Below are positions 42,530 to 53,720 of a stretch of DNA of 64,000 bases, in pieces; position 1 is the first letter of the stretch; every line of letters begins with the position of its first letter. The position numbers and the translations under genes were made by a program. The notes beneath the pieces were generated by a model. The model ran no database searches and was not told the DNA's origin. It worked only from the letters and a program-made list of their open reading frames with translations. This DNA comes from Opisthocomus hoazin (lineage: Eukaryota; Chordata; Aves; Opisthocomiformes; Opisthocomidae), in assembly GCF_030867145.1 (NCBI RefSeq), contig NC_134434.1, positions 4,030,001-4,094,000 on the forward strand. Direction: 5' to 3'.

Positions 42530-44045
42530 CCGGGGGAGAGGTCTCGGGGGAGACACGCGAAGTCTGCAGATAGCCGCCTGTGCGGGAGGGGAAGTCATGG
42601 GTGAAGGTGAGAAACCCGATGAAACTGCTTGGGCGGACGGACGGCCCTCGGGGCCCCCCCGGGCACGGAGACGGGCCGCAGGGCAGAGCGGCCTGCCGGG
42701 GCGAGACCCGTGGGACGGGCCCTGCCCGACGCGGGGCTCCCGGGGGAAGCCGCGGCCCGGAGGGGCGGAGGGCGATGCCCCTCCTGCCCGAGGAGGAGCG
42801 GAGCGGGGCTGCCGGCACCGGCCCGGGCACGGAGAAGCCGGGGACGGGTGGCTCCCGGGGCAGGGAGCGCGGCGGGGTGGGCAGGGGTCCGGCGGGGAGC
42901 CCGGCCGGGGACGTCCGTGTGTCCCCCCCCGTCCCATCCCCATCCCCGCGGGACTCGGCAGCGGCTCCCGGCCCCGCCGCAGCGGCTGCCGCAGGGCGTC
43001 GGGGCTGCGGGCTCCCCGCCTGGGAGGGGTTAAGCGGCGGCCCCAGCCCGGGGGCGGACGGGGCGGCTGCTATACGGCGGCGGGGCTCTAGGTGTCCTGC
43101 CTGGGAGGGTCCCTGCTGCATTGCAGCCGCCGCGCTGCTCCCTCTCCGCGCACACAATGGCGACTCCGAGCCCCAGCAGCGGCTCCGGCGCCGGCGGCGG
43201 GAGCGGGCCGGGCCCGGGCGGGCCGCCGGCGCACGCCGCCGCCAGCAGCATGCAGGGTAAGCAGCCCCGCGCTAGGCCGCGGCCCGACCGACGCTTCCGG
43301 GCCGGGCGGCGCGTCCCGCTCTAGGCCTCGGCGGGCCGGGCCGGGCCCCGGGAGCGCGGTGCCCGCCGCGGGTCTCGCCCTGCCCGGGTTGAGCGCGAAC
43401 CCCCGGGCGGGGGGGGTGAGGGGGGGTGGCTGGCGGCGCCGGCCCGCCCCGTGCCCACCCGCGCTGGGCCGCGGCTCTCGGGACCCCGCCGGGGCGCGGC
43501 CGTGCCCGGGTGGCTGTGGTGCCGGCGGGGCGGGCTCAGCCCGGCCCCGGCCTCGGCAGGCCCCGCTCCGGGCCTGCCCCGCCGCTCCCTGCGGCTGCCG
43601 CCTCCCCCCGCGCCCGGCCGCGCCCGGCGGGCTCCCCGGGAGGAAGCGCGGCCCTGCCCGGCGCCGCGCCCGGGGCCGCCGAAGGGAGCGGAGCCTGCGC
43701 CGGAGCCCTGCCCTCGGCCGGTCCGGGCGGCGGGAGGGAGCCGCGGGGCCGGACAAAGGCCGGCTGGACGCGGCTCCGGCTTCCTCCAGCCGGCGGTGGT
43801 TTGGCGGCCTCTCCGGGGTGACCCGCGCGGGCCGCGGGCAGCAGCGTCCCGGGGGCGGCTTTGGGGCGGCCCAGCGGAGCGAAGGGCCCCGGCCGGGTGC
43901 CCCGGGACGCGGCCCCGGGCCGGGGGAACCCGCAGGCTCCGGGCTGCTGCTTCGAAGGCCTCGGTCTGCGCGGGCCGGCCCCGGTGCCCGGCCTGGGGCT
44001 GGCCCCCGTGCCCGGCCGCCTGTTGTTGTCGAGGCAGACGCTGAA
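42530..44045. promoter_or_regulatory. MAP2K4: CpG island at the MAP2K4 promoter
   Basis: About 1.5 kb of very GC- and CpG-rich sequence surrounding MAP2K4 exon 1, with several GGGCGG boxes upstream and a weak TATA-like ctatac about 85 bp before the ATG. Long overlapping open frames here on both strands (up to 356 codons) are stop-poor artefacts, not genes. Confidence 0.8.
43157..43256 (+). CDS. MAP2K4: MAP2K4 coding exon 1 (partial gene, continues beyond the window)
   Basis: Dual-specificity MAP kinase kinase 4 activates JNK and p38 kinases by phosphorylating their TxY loops. This exon encodes only the disordered Ser/Gly/Pro-rich N-terminus, beginning MATPSPSSGSGAGGG and ending AAASSMQG. It matches the human start and the exon-1 end at SSMQG. 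The donor is CAGG|gtaagc, phase 1. The docking site and kinase domain lie in later exons, which I did not find in the remaining 20.7 kb, so the gene runs off the right edge. Low complexity limits the evidence, but the SSMQG junction, CpG-island context and TMEM220 neighbourhood agree. Confidence 0.85.
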
Positions 44046-44389
44046 GTAAAAACAGTTCGACCGTCAGCTTCTGCTGCAGTTTTGGTTTATTCTGGTGGAA
44101 ATTTACAGTGTTATCGTAGGGTCACGTTGCCAGGGCTCCCGCCGGCCCTTGTTGATGGTTGAGCACTCTTGCAAAGACGGTGGGTATTTGTTTTTCAGAA
44201 AAGCCACAGCAAACACCTTTGGAGTTTCTCTTTTAGAGTGCTGAAAAATACTCTGCTTGAGCAACATTTTAGTCTTCATTAGGCTAAGGTGACGCAGTGC
44301 CGGTGTGTTTTTTAATTTAGTACAGGAATGGTGGTACTGAAGAAGCTGTTTGCCTTGTTTTGGGAGCTCTTGCTTTATTTTTTTGGTGG

Positions 44390-44567
44390 AGCCCTGGCAC
44401 AGGCTGCCCAGGGAGGCTGTGGAGTCTCCTTCTCTGGAGATACTCAAGACCTGCCTGGACGCGGTGCTGTGCAGCCTGCTCTGGGTGACCCTGCTTGGGC
44501 AGGGGGTTGGACTGGGTGACCCACAGAGGGCCCTTCCAACCCCCACCATTCTGTGATTCTGTGATTT
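44390..44567 (+). mobile_element. CR1 LINE 3' fragment in MAP2K4 intron 1
   Basis: Starts within ORF2 at [19 protein letters not shown] and runs through the 3' UTR (ggttggactgggtgaccc) to the tail attctgtgattctgtgatt. Same strand as MAP2K4, about 1.1 kb into the intron. Confidence 0.9.
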
Positions 44568-47500
44568 TTTGCTAGAAGAAGAGAAGGTGTCTCCCTCTGT
44601 GAGAGGTGCAGGCACTCTCAGCAGATAATATTTGTCGCGGTTTGCTATAGTCTGTGTTCTGTCCTGCAAGGCCAGACTGCACTGAGGCTGGTGGGGGCCT
44701 GTGTGGGCAGAGAGCTGATGCTGTGAACGAAGGAGTTTGGTACTTGCAATGAAAAGGTGAGGTTTTGCTGCTTGTAGCTTCCCCCATGTGAAGCTCTCGC
44801 ACGTGCTGGGTGAAGGAGTGGGTACCTGCTGGGCCCTGGGAAGGTGGTGTTATCCATGTTTACAACAACTTTCACAAACCAGAATCCCAAACCTTGTAAA
44901 TTAAGTGCTTGCATTAAGAACTTGGCTGTGATATGCCAAAGCAGTGGCGGTAAAACAAGAAATAGCCTCGTTGCAGTGCAGTTGTAACTCTCCGTGGTGC
45001 CCCTTGTACTTCCACCTGGCCTCTGTTTTTTGTATTTACCAGTTGTACTCCTGAATCCCATGTATCTTCAGGGCTGAGAGCTGGGTTTGCACCCTGGCTC
45101 CAGAACCTGTGCTGCCCTGTAAGCTTGTGGTGGTGTAGCATCTGCATGCTTTCTCTGGGTGGAGGAAGGACTGTTGTTTCTGTTCAGTTGGTTTAAAGCG
45201 GCTATTTGAATACAAATTCAGGAGGACAGGGACAGTTTGACGATATGCAAGTGCTTGTGCTGAAAGCTGGTGTTAGAGTGTGGGTTTTTTTATTTTATAA
45301 GGTAGCAAATGAGTGTTTAGGTGCCCTGGGAGAAGCCGAGTGTAGGATTCTGGGTGGGCTTTGGAGGAGCAGGTTGCTGTGGCCAGCAAGGAACTCCATC
45401 CCAGGAGGACAGCCCTCCGCGGGATCCCTCTGTGGCCGTGTGACTGCCTGCGCAAAGCCGAGGGGGCTCTGTGGGTGGGATGGGAAGGGGTGGTCTGCAG
45501 CCTGCCCGGGCAGGTCCATCTGCCCTCGGAGGTGTACCGCGGCCTTGCCCCCAGCATGTGTCCCGCTGGTGCTGGCTCCCTGCTGACGCCAAGGCAAGCT
45601 GAGCTGTCGCAAAGCAGACCCACCAAGAAGTGGTGAGTCCGCTGTGGTTTGGATGCCCGGCGTTTGCTTGTGGTGGGGTCGGGCGAGCGCTGGCGCAAGG
45701 GAGGTGCAAGAATGCATTGCTGGGTGGGGAGAAGAGTGGGTAGAACTGCGTCAGTGTTGATTTAATTGGCTTAAACGGTATGGCGAGGTGGAGCAGGGAA
45801 GTCATTAAGCTGGAAACAAGTAATTATAGTTAAAAAAAAAAAAGTTTCGCTCGGTTAATTTTCAGCCAGAAACTCTGACCCAGCTTGTGCAACTGCTGCT
45901 GTGAGGGAGGTGGTGGGATGGTTCTCGCGGCTTCGGCCCGTGCCGGGGGCTGTGGCAGTGCTCCTCCGAACCAGGGATCCGTCCCTTTTTGGAGACTGTG
46001 CGCAGAGGACGCGTGCTTCGGCAAGCTGGCCCGAGGTGAGAGCCTCTCACAGAGGTTTCTGTTTCGGTTTTGGAGGTTTGATAAGGGGTGTCTGCTGTCG
46101 GGGAGTTCAGCAGGGGCTGAGGGCAGGGAGGAGGCAGGGTGTGGTGGTACGGAGGAGAAGTCTTCGTGGAAATTGAGGCCCATCATGCTGATGTCCAGAA
46201 CTAGGGCAGCAGATCCAGAAGGTCTCTACAGGCCACCCTGTTCTGTTTTTAATTTGATACTCTGCAGTGTTTTTGATGTGCACCGGCTAAAGCCCCTGCA
46301 GGTGACAGTACTGAGAAGAAGGGACACCTGGCTGTCCTCACGCTGAGCTTACTGTGCAGCCATGGCCCTCAAGCCTGTGGTTAAGCAGGGGGTTGCTTCA
46401 GGTCTTCTCACCCTTTGTGTCCTGCATGGCCCAGCTTCATGCTCCTGTCTTCCCCTGGCTAACTGCCCCAGCTGTTCATGCCCATGAACCTGGGAGCTTC
46501 ATTTCTTCCCAAAGGGTCCCCCTGGCCGGTGCGGTTGATGGTGCCATGTTCAAGGCACAGTTGACAGCTCAGACACAGGAGAGCTGGAATTCTGAGTATT
46601 GAAAATCGATACTATTTCTTAATTTCTGAGATTTTCATTTCTTGTGTGCAAACTGAAGTCAGTCTGGATGCTGGTGGCCTTCTTAGATACGTGTAATGTT
46701 AAAAGTCCAGGAGCAGTCCTGCGTGTTTAGTGTCCTCGATCTGTTGTGGAGAAAACGTAGATTCTGTGGGGAGCAGGATATCCCACTTTGACAGTGATTT
46801 AAGAAAAAACAACACCCAAACTGTAATTGGAGCAATTTTGCATTTCTCTCATTGCCAAAATTAGGAATAGTCTGTACTGCTGACATTGTGTAGAAAGTTA
46901 TCATTTGAAGAATGGTGGCATGAACCCTAGAAATGTAATTAATCCCAAAGCATAGGAAGAATTTTGATTCTAATTGCAACTTGTGGAGTCACTCGTCCTG
47001 CCTCTAGTGCAAGCAAGAGCTGGAACCGCTTAGAACTGGCTGTTGTGGATTCAGCATTCAGGAAGGCTGGAGACAGCTGGGACTTCTCGAAGTACTTGCT
47101 GCTTGGTATGTTCTGCTGTCTTTCAAAAGCAAAGCATATGTACTGTGTATGACTTTTCAGTGTGTACAGGATGGTTCAGATGTGTTGGGTGGGAATTCGC
47201 AACCTGTTCAGCTGGAATTTGGGATTCTTGGTGCACGATCCTGTCTGCTCCCCCACTGAGGCCTTTGCCCTCTCTACCCAGCTCCAGCCATAACCTTTCT
47301 GGTTTTGACAAAAATCAGAGAAGGTCACTATCTGATTAGAGAGTCCTCTGTGGATATGAGCAAGGAACCTGGGCTGGCAGGTTGCCAAGTGATACGTGTC
47401 TGAGCGTATCAAGAGATGACCTGGAGTGCCGCTCTCGCCCTCGGATGCCGTTCAGCGCATCGGTGACGTGTCGGAGTTGGGAGATGGGTTTCTGCCTACA

Positions 47501-50500
47501 CGGAAGGAAGCTCCGCTCTGTGCCTTTCTCTGCCTGGCAGAAAACAGCTGGGAAGGTTTTTGAGAGGTCGAGAATTGTTCGTGTTTGGCAGATGACAGAA
47601 TTGGTGAGCACCGCGATGGACTTCGTCAGTCAGCATGGTCAGATGAATTTGGTGTCAGCATGTAACCTACGCTGTGTCTTTGGGGTAATCATTATTATTT
47701 CAGACAGCACAATCAAAAGCAGAGTATTACTTGAAAACATTTGTGATCATCACTGTGACCGTACGATCCTTGATAAGGGAATTTGATAAGAGATGCCATG
47801 ACTCCTGTATCCTTCTCCTCTTGCTGTTGCTGTCTTTGTGAGTACAAGGAGTGACCGGAGCAGCTCTTCTCCCCAGTGCTGAAGGTGCTCCTGGACCCAG
47901 GCCCGGCAGGAGGAGAGGAACGAGGTGTTGATGCCTGGATGTTGAGATGTTGGATCTGCTGGGGTACAGTGTAGGCACTGTCAAAAGGCTGGTGGGTGGC
48001 CTTACCTCTGGACTTACCTCTGTGAGCAGAAGGCCGTAATGGATGGGCGAAGTAAGAGGAGCCCTGGCAAATGCAGCAATTTGCTTAGGGAACCTGAAAG
48101 AGGGGAATCTGGGGAACAAGAGACGGTGAGGAGGTAGAGGGTGGGGAGGTAGAGGGGTTGTGAAGCAAAGGGAACAGCAAGCAAGCAGCAGGTGAGGTAT
48201 GAAGCAAGGTGTGAATGGCCAGGTAAATGGAAACATATGATGTAGATGAGAAAACAAGGAAGACAGAAAAGAGAGGGGACTGGAAGGGAGAATTAATCCT
48301 TGTCCTCAGTAGATTGTAAAATACACATTATCTTTCACTGTGTATTAATTTCCTCTTCTTATTCTAATGTAGGCAAAGTGAGCTGTATCTTTAGCAGGTG
48401 GGAGCTGATTGAACAAAATCGGAAGGTGACTGCACTTACTCTTGCCCACAGTGGAATTACAAAACCGGTGTGTGTTAACATATGCTGCTGGGGCAAGCTG
48501 ACACTGGCAGATTTGTCAGATTGATGGGTGTATGTCTACTTGGACGCGTTTGAGTGTATTCTGGAAGGTAAAGATAGTTGGGCGGTGAGCAAACCGATGT
48601 ATTTCAGTTCATTTGTGCCTACCAGTTTATTCCTGTACACTATCTCTGCCAGGACACGGCTGACCAGATCTGCTTTGTGTTGAGTCTTAGTGTACACCTG
48701 CATGTGTAGGACTGTATTTATGTGTAAGTATATGTTTTTCCATTTCAGCTTTCCATTTTGGTTTACTTGCAATCAACTGACATTCTTAATATGACTCTTT
48801 TCCTGGTAAAGGGGCAGTCCAGAAATGCCAGTTAGACTCATCAGATGCTGGGAGGCTTTTTCAGTTATTTTATGCTGATTTGATGGATCCGACAGAAATG
48901 GAAATCACACTATTACCTGTCAAAATGAGGACCATCCAGCAAGAGAAAGATAAGTTTTGTGAGGAAGCAAGAAAACCCAAGGAAAAACACTCACTTTCCA
49001 AACTTGATTTTGTGGAGAAGTCCCTCAGATTAACTTTCTTCATAGTCCCGGTGTTTATGCAGTGAAGCATTACTTACAGGAGTCTTCTGTAACCACATTA
49101 AGCTCTGCGTGTATCAAACAAATATAAACACCTTGTTAGCATCATACAGCTGGGACGTGATTGCTGCCTTTGAAGTCAGATGTCTTCTGTTGGATTTAGG
49201 TTTGAAAAGATTTTATGTGAGTTGAAAGAAAAATGGAGGTCTTCTTCCCAATGGGAGGAATAGCTGCTGTAGCCTGCAGAGGCTGGAATGAAAAACTGCA
49301 CGAGAGAAAGAAGCTGTGCGGGGTGTTTGTGTAGTGCTGTGCCCTGCAGGGCAGGAGCTGGGAGCGGATGTCCATCTGAGTTTCACTGAAGTGATGTTTA
49401 TAAAGAAGGTACAAAAGTCTCTCAACGTATGTGATGCTTCTGGCATCCTCTCAAAGGCTGGAGTGCACTGATTTGGACCAGCTTTCCAAAGGCGCTGGTT
49501 ACGTCCCCACACCTCATGTACCTTATTTAAAATGGGCTGCATTGTATTCACCAAAGGTATAAATACCTCCTTAGATGTCTGTGTTTTTGTTGCCCTTCTG
49601 CTGTGTGCTGAGACGAGAGCCTCCCGCTCAGGGAGGTGGGAGTTGCTGCCCTGCAGCGCCAGCGTGATGAAAACCTGGCGGATTTTGGCAGTTGAACCTG
49701 TTCGTCGTGGTCCAGGTGTTGTCACCTTGGGGTGTGGGCTCTTCCGTGGATATTTTGGTCAGGATGGATTGTTGTTATGGTGCAGCCTGGCCTCCTGCTT
49801 TGGAGGGATGAACAAATGTTTTGGGGGTTCCTGTGTTGGTCTTCGCCATTTATGGTTGAGCTCTAACAGATCTTCTACAATGGGAAACCCAGTCCCTGTA
49901 AAGACACCAGTTCAGGAGAATTAGTGCCTTTAAGTCAATTGGTCCAGTATTATTTAGTTTTTAAGCTGATTTTTTTTTTTATATCAGTGTGGTTGGTTTC
50001 TGGTTATTTGTTGCTGGCAGAGGAGCCCTCCTCCAGCGATCTCCCTGTGCAGTCACTGTGCTGCTCGCTTGGCCAATGTCTTCAGTTGTGCGAATCCTGC
50101 ACCTTTTTATTCAAGTCTGCTGGCGTTCCCTGCAAAGGGCATTTTTTTCCCTTCTGGATCCTCAGTTTCTTTTTATGTTGCAGGCTGGTTTGATTGAAGA
50201 AGAAATCTGTGAGTGGTGGGTAAACGATAGTGTAAGGCCTGTTGAGCACTGTGAAATTTCTTCCTTTTAACAAGATGTGTTGCTGTAGCTGGATTAATTA
50301 ATGCGAATTAGTTAACTCATGGTAAATCCCTAGTGAGAGATGCTTCACCTGTGTTTCTTCAGTTCCACTCATAGATAACTTGAATACTGTGTCTCTGCTA
50401 GGCTTTGACAGTGCAATAGCTAGTCCATGTTAGTTATCCCTCCGTATGCACGTGCCACTCTTTGGGGAGGGTGGCACTTCTGTTCGGAAGGTACCTGAAA

Positions 50501-51018
50501 CAAAAGCTGTGAGGCTCGCCCCTCTAAGCAGGCAGCTGCCTTGGATGTTTAGGGTGACTGTTAAAATATCGAAATCATTATCAAAAACAATGAGAAAGGA
50601 CATGCACGAAGTTATTCTGAAGGTGTCTAGGGGTAAAGTCATTGTCCATGAAGCACGAAATAGTAGGGAGGGTGCATTTCATCTCCTTCTCCTGGGACGG
50701 GGTTGCAGGAAGGATTTATGCAGCCTCAAAGTCCTCTTTGGTGTTTACTTGGGGTTCTCCTGGCTGGCTGAACAAGACAGAGTAATTTTTGCTGTGGCTG
50801 CACCCTGTTTTCTATCCCTGCCCTGCCTTCATGTACCACTGCTGAATTACTGGACAAATTATCTCTGTTACAAATGTCTTGCAAGGTGGGCTTGTATAAA
50901 CTGTGTGTGAAATGCTTGGAAAACTGCCACTGCAGGTGGCACCGTGTGTGGCAGCTTCTCGAAGGGGTATTTCTGTCTTAGGAGCTTTGTATTGACTGCG
51001 AGTGCTGGTACGGGTGTA

Positions 51019-51113
51019 CCTTTAGCATATATATGTACGCCTTTAGCATATATATGTACACCTTTAGCATATATATGTACACCTTTAGCATATATATGTA
51101 CGCCTTTAGCATA
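51019..51113. repeat. 21-bp minisatellite, about 4.5 copies, in MAP2K4 intron 1
   Basis: Four complete copies plus 11 bp of the unit cctttagcatatatatgtac(g/a), starting at 51019, 51040, 51061, 51082 and 51103. Copies differ only at the last base or bases. Each unit holds the palindrome catatatatg. The unit length is a multiple of three, so an open frame with a 7-residue repeat appears by chance on each strand. Confidence 0.95.
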
Positions 51114-51680
51114 CACAGCCCCTCTGTCTGCTCACCTTGTTGGTGTCTCCCTTGTTGAGGCCGTGTGGGTCCCTTTGCCCTGTGACCAGCCCGGCTCAGG
51201 AGCTGGCCTTCTCCTCAGCGGGCAGAGCTCCCCGAGCTGCAGTGCCAGCGCGGGGCAGGGCGATGCTGCCGGGGGTGGCAGGAGGGAGGAAGCCCACCTT
51301 CCAGAGGCAGGCTCCATCACTTGTCAAACCGTGCCTGTACCGAGCGCTGGGCGTACGCTTATCCGAAATCCTGTGCCCACTGAACTGATCTCAGCTGAAG
51401 TCAGTTGCGTCTGGAAGCAGGTTCCCTCGCAGGCTCCCGGCGGGTGGTGACACCGTGTCAGCGTCTCACCCAGACAGCCCTCATAGCTGGCGTTGCTGGC
51501 AGGGCAGAGGTGTGCGTGGGACAGCCTGATGCTCCTGGCTCACCCAGGAGCTGCTCTGCTGCCAGGCTGCCTCGCTGCCAAAAGCATTTGTGCAGCCTCC
51601 CCAGCTCTGTCTTTCCTGGGTGCCTCGTTCGTGTGGACGGTGGGCTTGATTAGTTCATCTGACTGGTATTTTTCTGTTTG

Positions 51681-51704
51681 TTTTTTTTTTGTGTGTGTGT
51701 GTGT
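51681..51704. repeat. T10 (GT)7 microsatellite
   Basis: Homopolymer T followed by a GT dinucleotide run within MAP2K4 intron 1. Confidence 0.9.
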
Positions 51705-53469
51705 TTTTGCTTGTCAGGGATCAAGCAAATTTCCACAGCTGCATTGCGCTGGCAAGCAGCAAGCGTACGAAATCGGCGCTCTGGTGTACGATGGTGTACG
51801 AGTTGGAAGAGCACCGTGTTGGAGCTAATTAGCTTCCTGCCTGCCTTTAGTCCCGGTGTTTTTACCTCTTAGAACTGTGCCTGACTGGATTGGTCTTTTT
51901 TCCGAGATGCTTCTTGAAGTTGAAGGAAAGGGTAGGCTGCAGGGAGATTTGCAGTGGGGCAGACTTGAACTAATTTGTGTGATTTAACATGGTGAACTCA
52001 GCGCACCCAGAGGACAGGAGGGATACATTTTAAACCAAAGGATGTAAGAGAAGACTGATGAACTTTGGCAGCCAGATACGTTTGGAAACGTCAATAAGGA
52101 GGGAAGGGGAGAATTGAAAACTTGCTCTCTTTCAGTGTTTGAGCGTGCCTTGGCCGTGGCATGGAAGCTTCTTGTCGGCCTGAGCATCTGAGTTCAGGAG
52201 ACAGCATTCTGGGCAGGCTGCGTTCCTGACTTCAGTTTTAAACTTTTCACTCTGCTTTATTTGAAGTTAGGTGAAGCTCTCTGTTGTGGGCGTCTGCAAT
52301 CTTGTTGGGACTCCTTTTGTTTGAGGGGAGGCTTTAGATATTAAAGATACCCTTGATGTGCATTTCTTGGTCTACTTAGGTGCCTGTTGCTTTGAGGTAA
52401 GTTCTGCAGTTCGTGCAGCTGCAGCGTGTTTGTGCCTCCCCATGGTTAGCTGGAAGGCGCAGGTACGACTTTTGAAATACAAATAAATTATAGCTTTGGT
52501 TGAAGCCACATTGCCTCTGATCCAAATCTGTCCCAGGGCAACTTTGCTTCAAAACTCCAAGAGTAAGAGCCCTGAGGCAGGCAGGAGCATGGTGGGTCAG
52601 GGAGCGGAGCAGAGCTGTGTCACGGCTGCGGTGGTACTACAGCAGGATCTAACCCTGACGATGCTGCCTTCAGTTGCAATGGCAGTGCTATTATTATGGC
52701 AGTGTATTGCCCATCAGAGTAGGTTTATTTACGTTCCTGGGCGCGGGGTCTGTGAATTTTTGAAGGAGATTGGGCTGTTGGTGAGCAGAGGTCCCTGTGG
52801 AGATCTCTGCCCTGCCTGTTGGATGCCTGCACAGACCCTGCGCAGGGCGGGTGAGATCCCGTTGGCCTGGATTTGCGTCAGGACTGTCACGTGGTGCTGC
52901 AGAGCATCTTCCAAAATGTGTGACCTTGACTCCTCAGGCTGTAGCCCTCCGTGGAGGGATCTCTGCTATTGCTGTTTGTGAGGAAATACAACGTGGTGTT
53001 GCCAGGCCTCCACTCCCCGTCTCCCTCCCAGTTCTGCTTGCAAACGAGCTAAACTGCTGCTCACGGGAACACGTGCAATAACTTTGTCTTTAGCAGGGTA
53101 TGGCCCATTAACTTTTGTATGAGCATCAAGGGAGACGGAGAGTATGTATATTGCACAAATTGCATATTTATTAGCTGCTAAATTGGTTTCTTCTTCTGCA
53201 AATCGAAGCCTTTGTGTTTGCCCTTTACTGGAGGCAGAGCAACCCCTCCAGGAAGCAGACAGCTTGCGCTGATCCTGGAGCGAACAAAGAGTCCAAGCGC
53301 CAGGAATTAGTCTGTGTTTTGAATAATTGATCTGATCTTTCTGAGGTGCTTCAGGAGATGCCGTGTGGCGTAAGGAGGACAGCTGTTGGGAGCACACAGA
53401 GCTGAGCCAAAAGGGAGTCGGTCCTTTTATAATTTTTTTTTGTCTAGGCTTATTTTTTTTCTGTGGGCC

Positions 53470-53720
53470 AGAAAGGTTTTGCGGTTTGCTTTGGACCTGA
53501 TTCTCTGGAAGCGGTTCTCTGAACTGAGTTAGCCGTTGCTTTGCTTTTGGACCAGAGAGCAAAGTGTTTGTACTTTGAAGAGGATTGTGGACAGAGATAA
53601 AACGGTTTCCTTCAAAAACATACGGCTGTGTTGCTTTGACCTGGGAGGGGTTATGGACTAAGATAAAAGCATTGCATTTGGAAATCCCTTCTGGGGAGTG
53701 ATGGGACCATGTCCGAGTTT
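53470..53720. repeat. Degenerate ~66-bp tandem repeat under a 276-codon minus-strand open frame
   Basis: On the minus strand the frame 53796-52966 (GTG at 53796, first ATG at 53775) shows related segments FILVHNPSQVKAT and FISVHNPLQSTNT about 22-23 residues apart, and LSGP twice further on. The DNA shows matching gga..gtggac..agataaaa blocks at about 53580 and 53650. No known domain was recognised; more likely an old minisatellite than a gene. Confidence 0.4.

Noticed and set aside
42453-44162. Several very long overlapping open frames (up to 356 codons) on both strands around MAP2K4 exon 1
   Set aside because: They follow from extreme GC content with few stop codons, are dominated by Arg/Pro/Gly/Ala, overlap on both strands, and none matches a family; only the short MAP2K4 exon is supported.
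45206-46346. Frames of 126-162 codons on both strands in MAP2K4 intron 1
   Set aside because: Overlapping on opposite strands in moderately GC-rich intron sequence with no family resemblance.
48880-49065. 61-codon frame rich in Lys/Glu, considered as a possible MAP2K4 or other exon
   Set aside because: It does not match the MAP2K4 exon 2 sequence and lacks an acceptor/donor arrangement.
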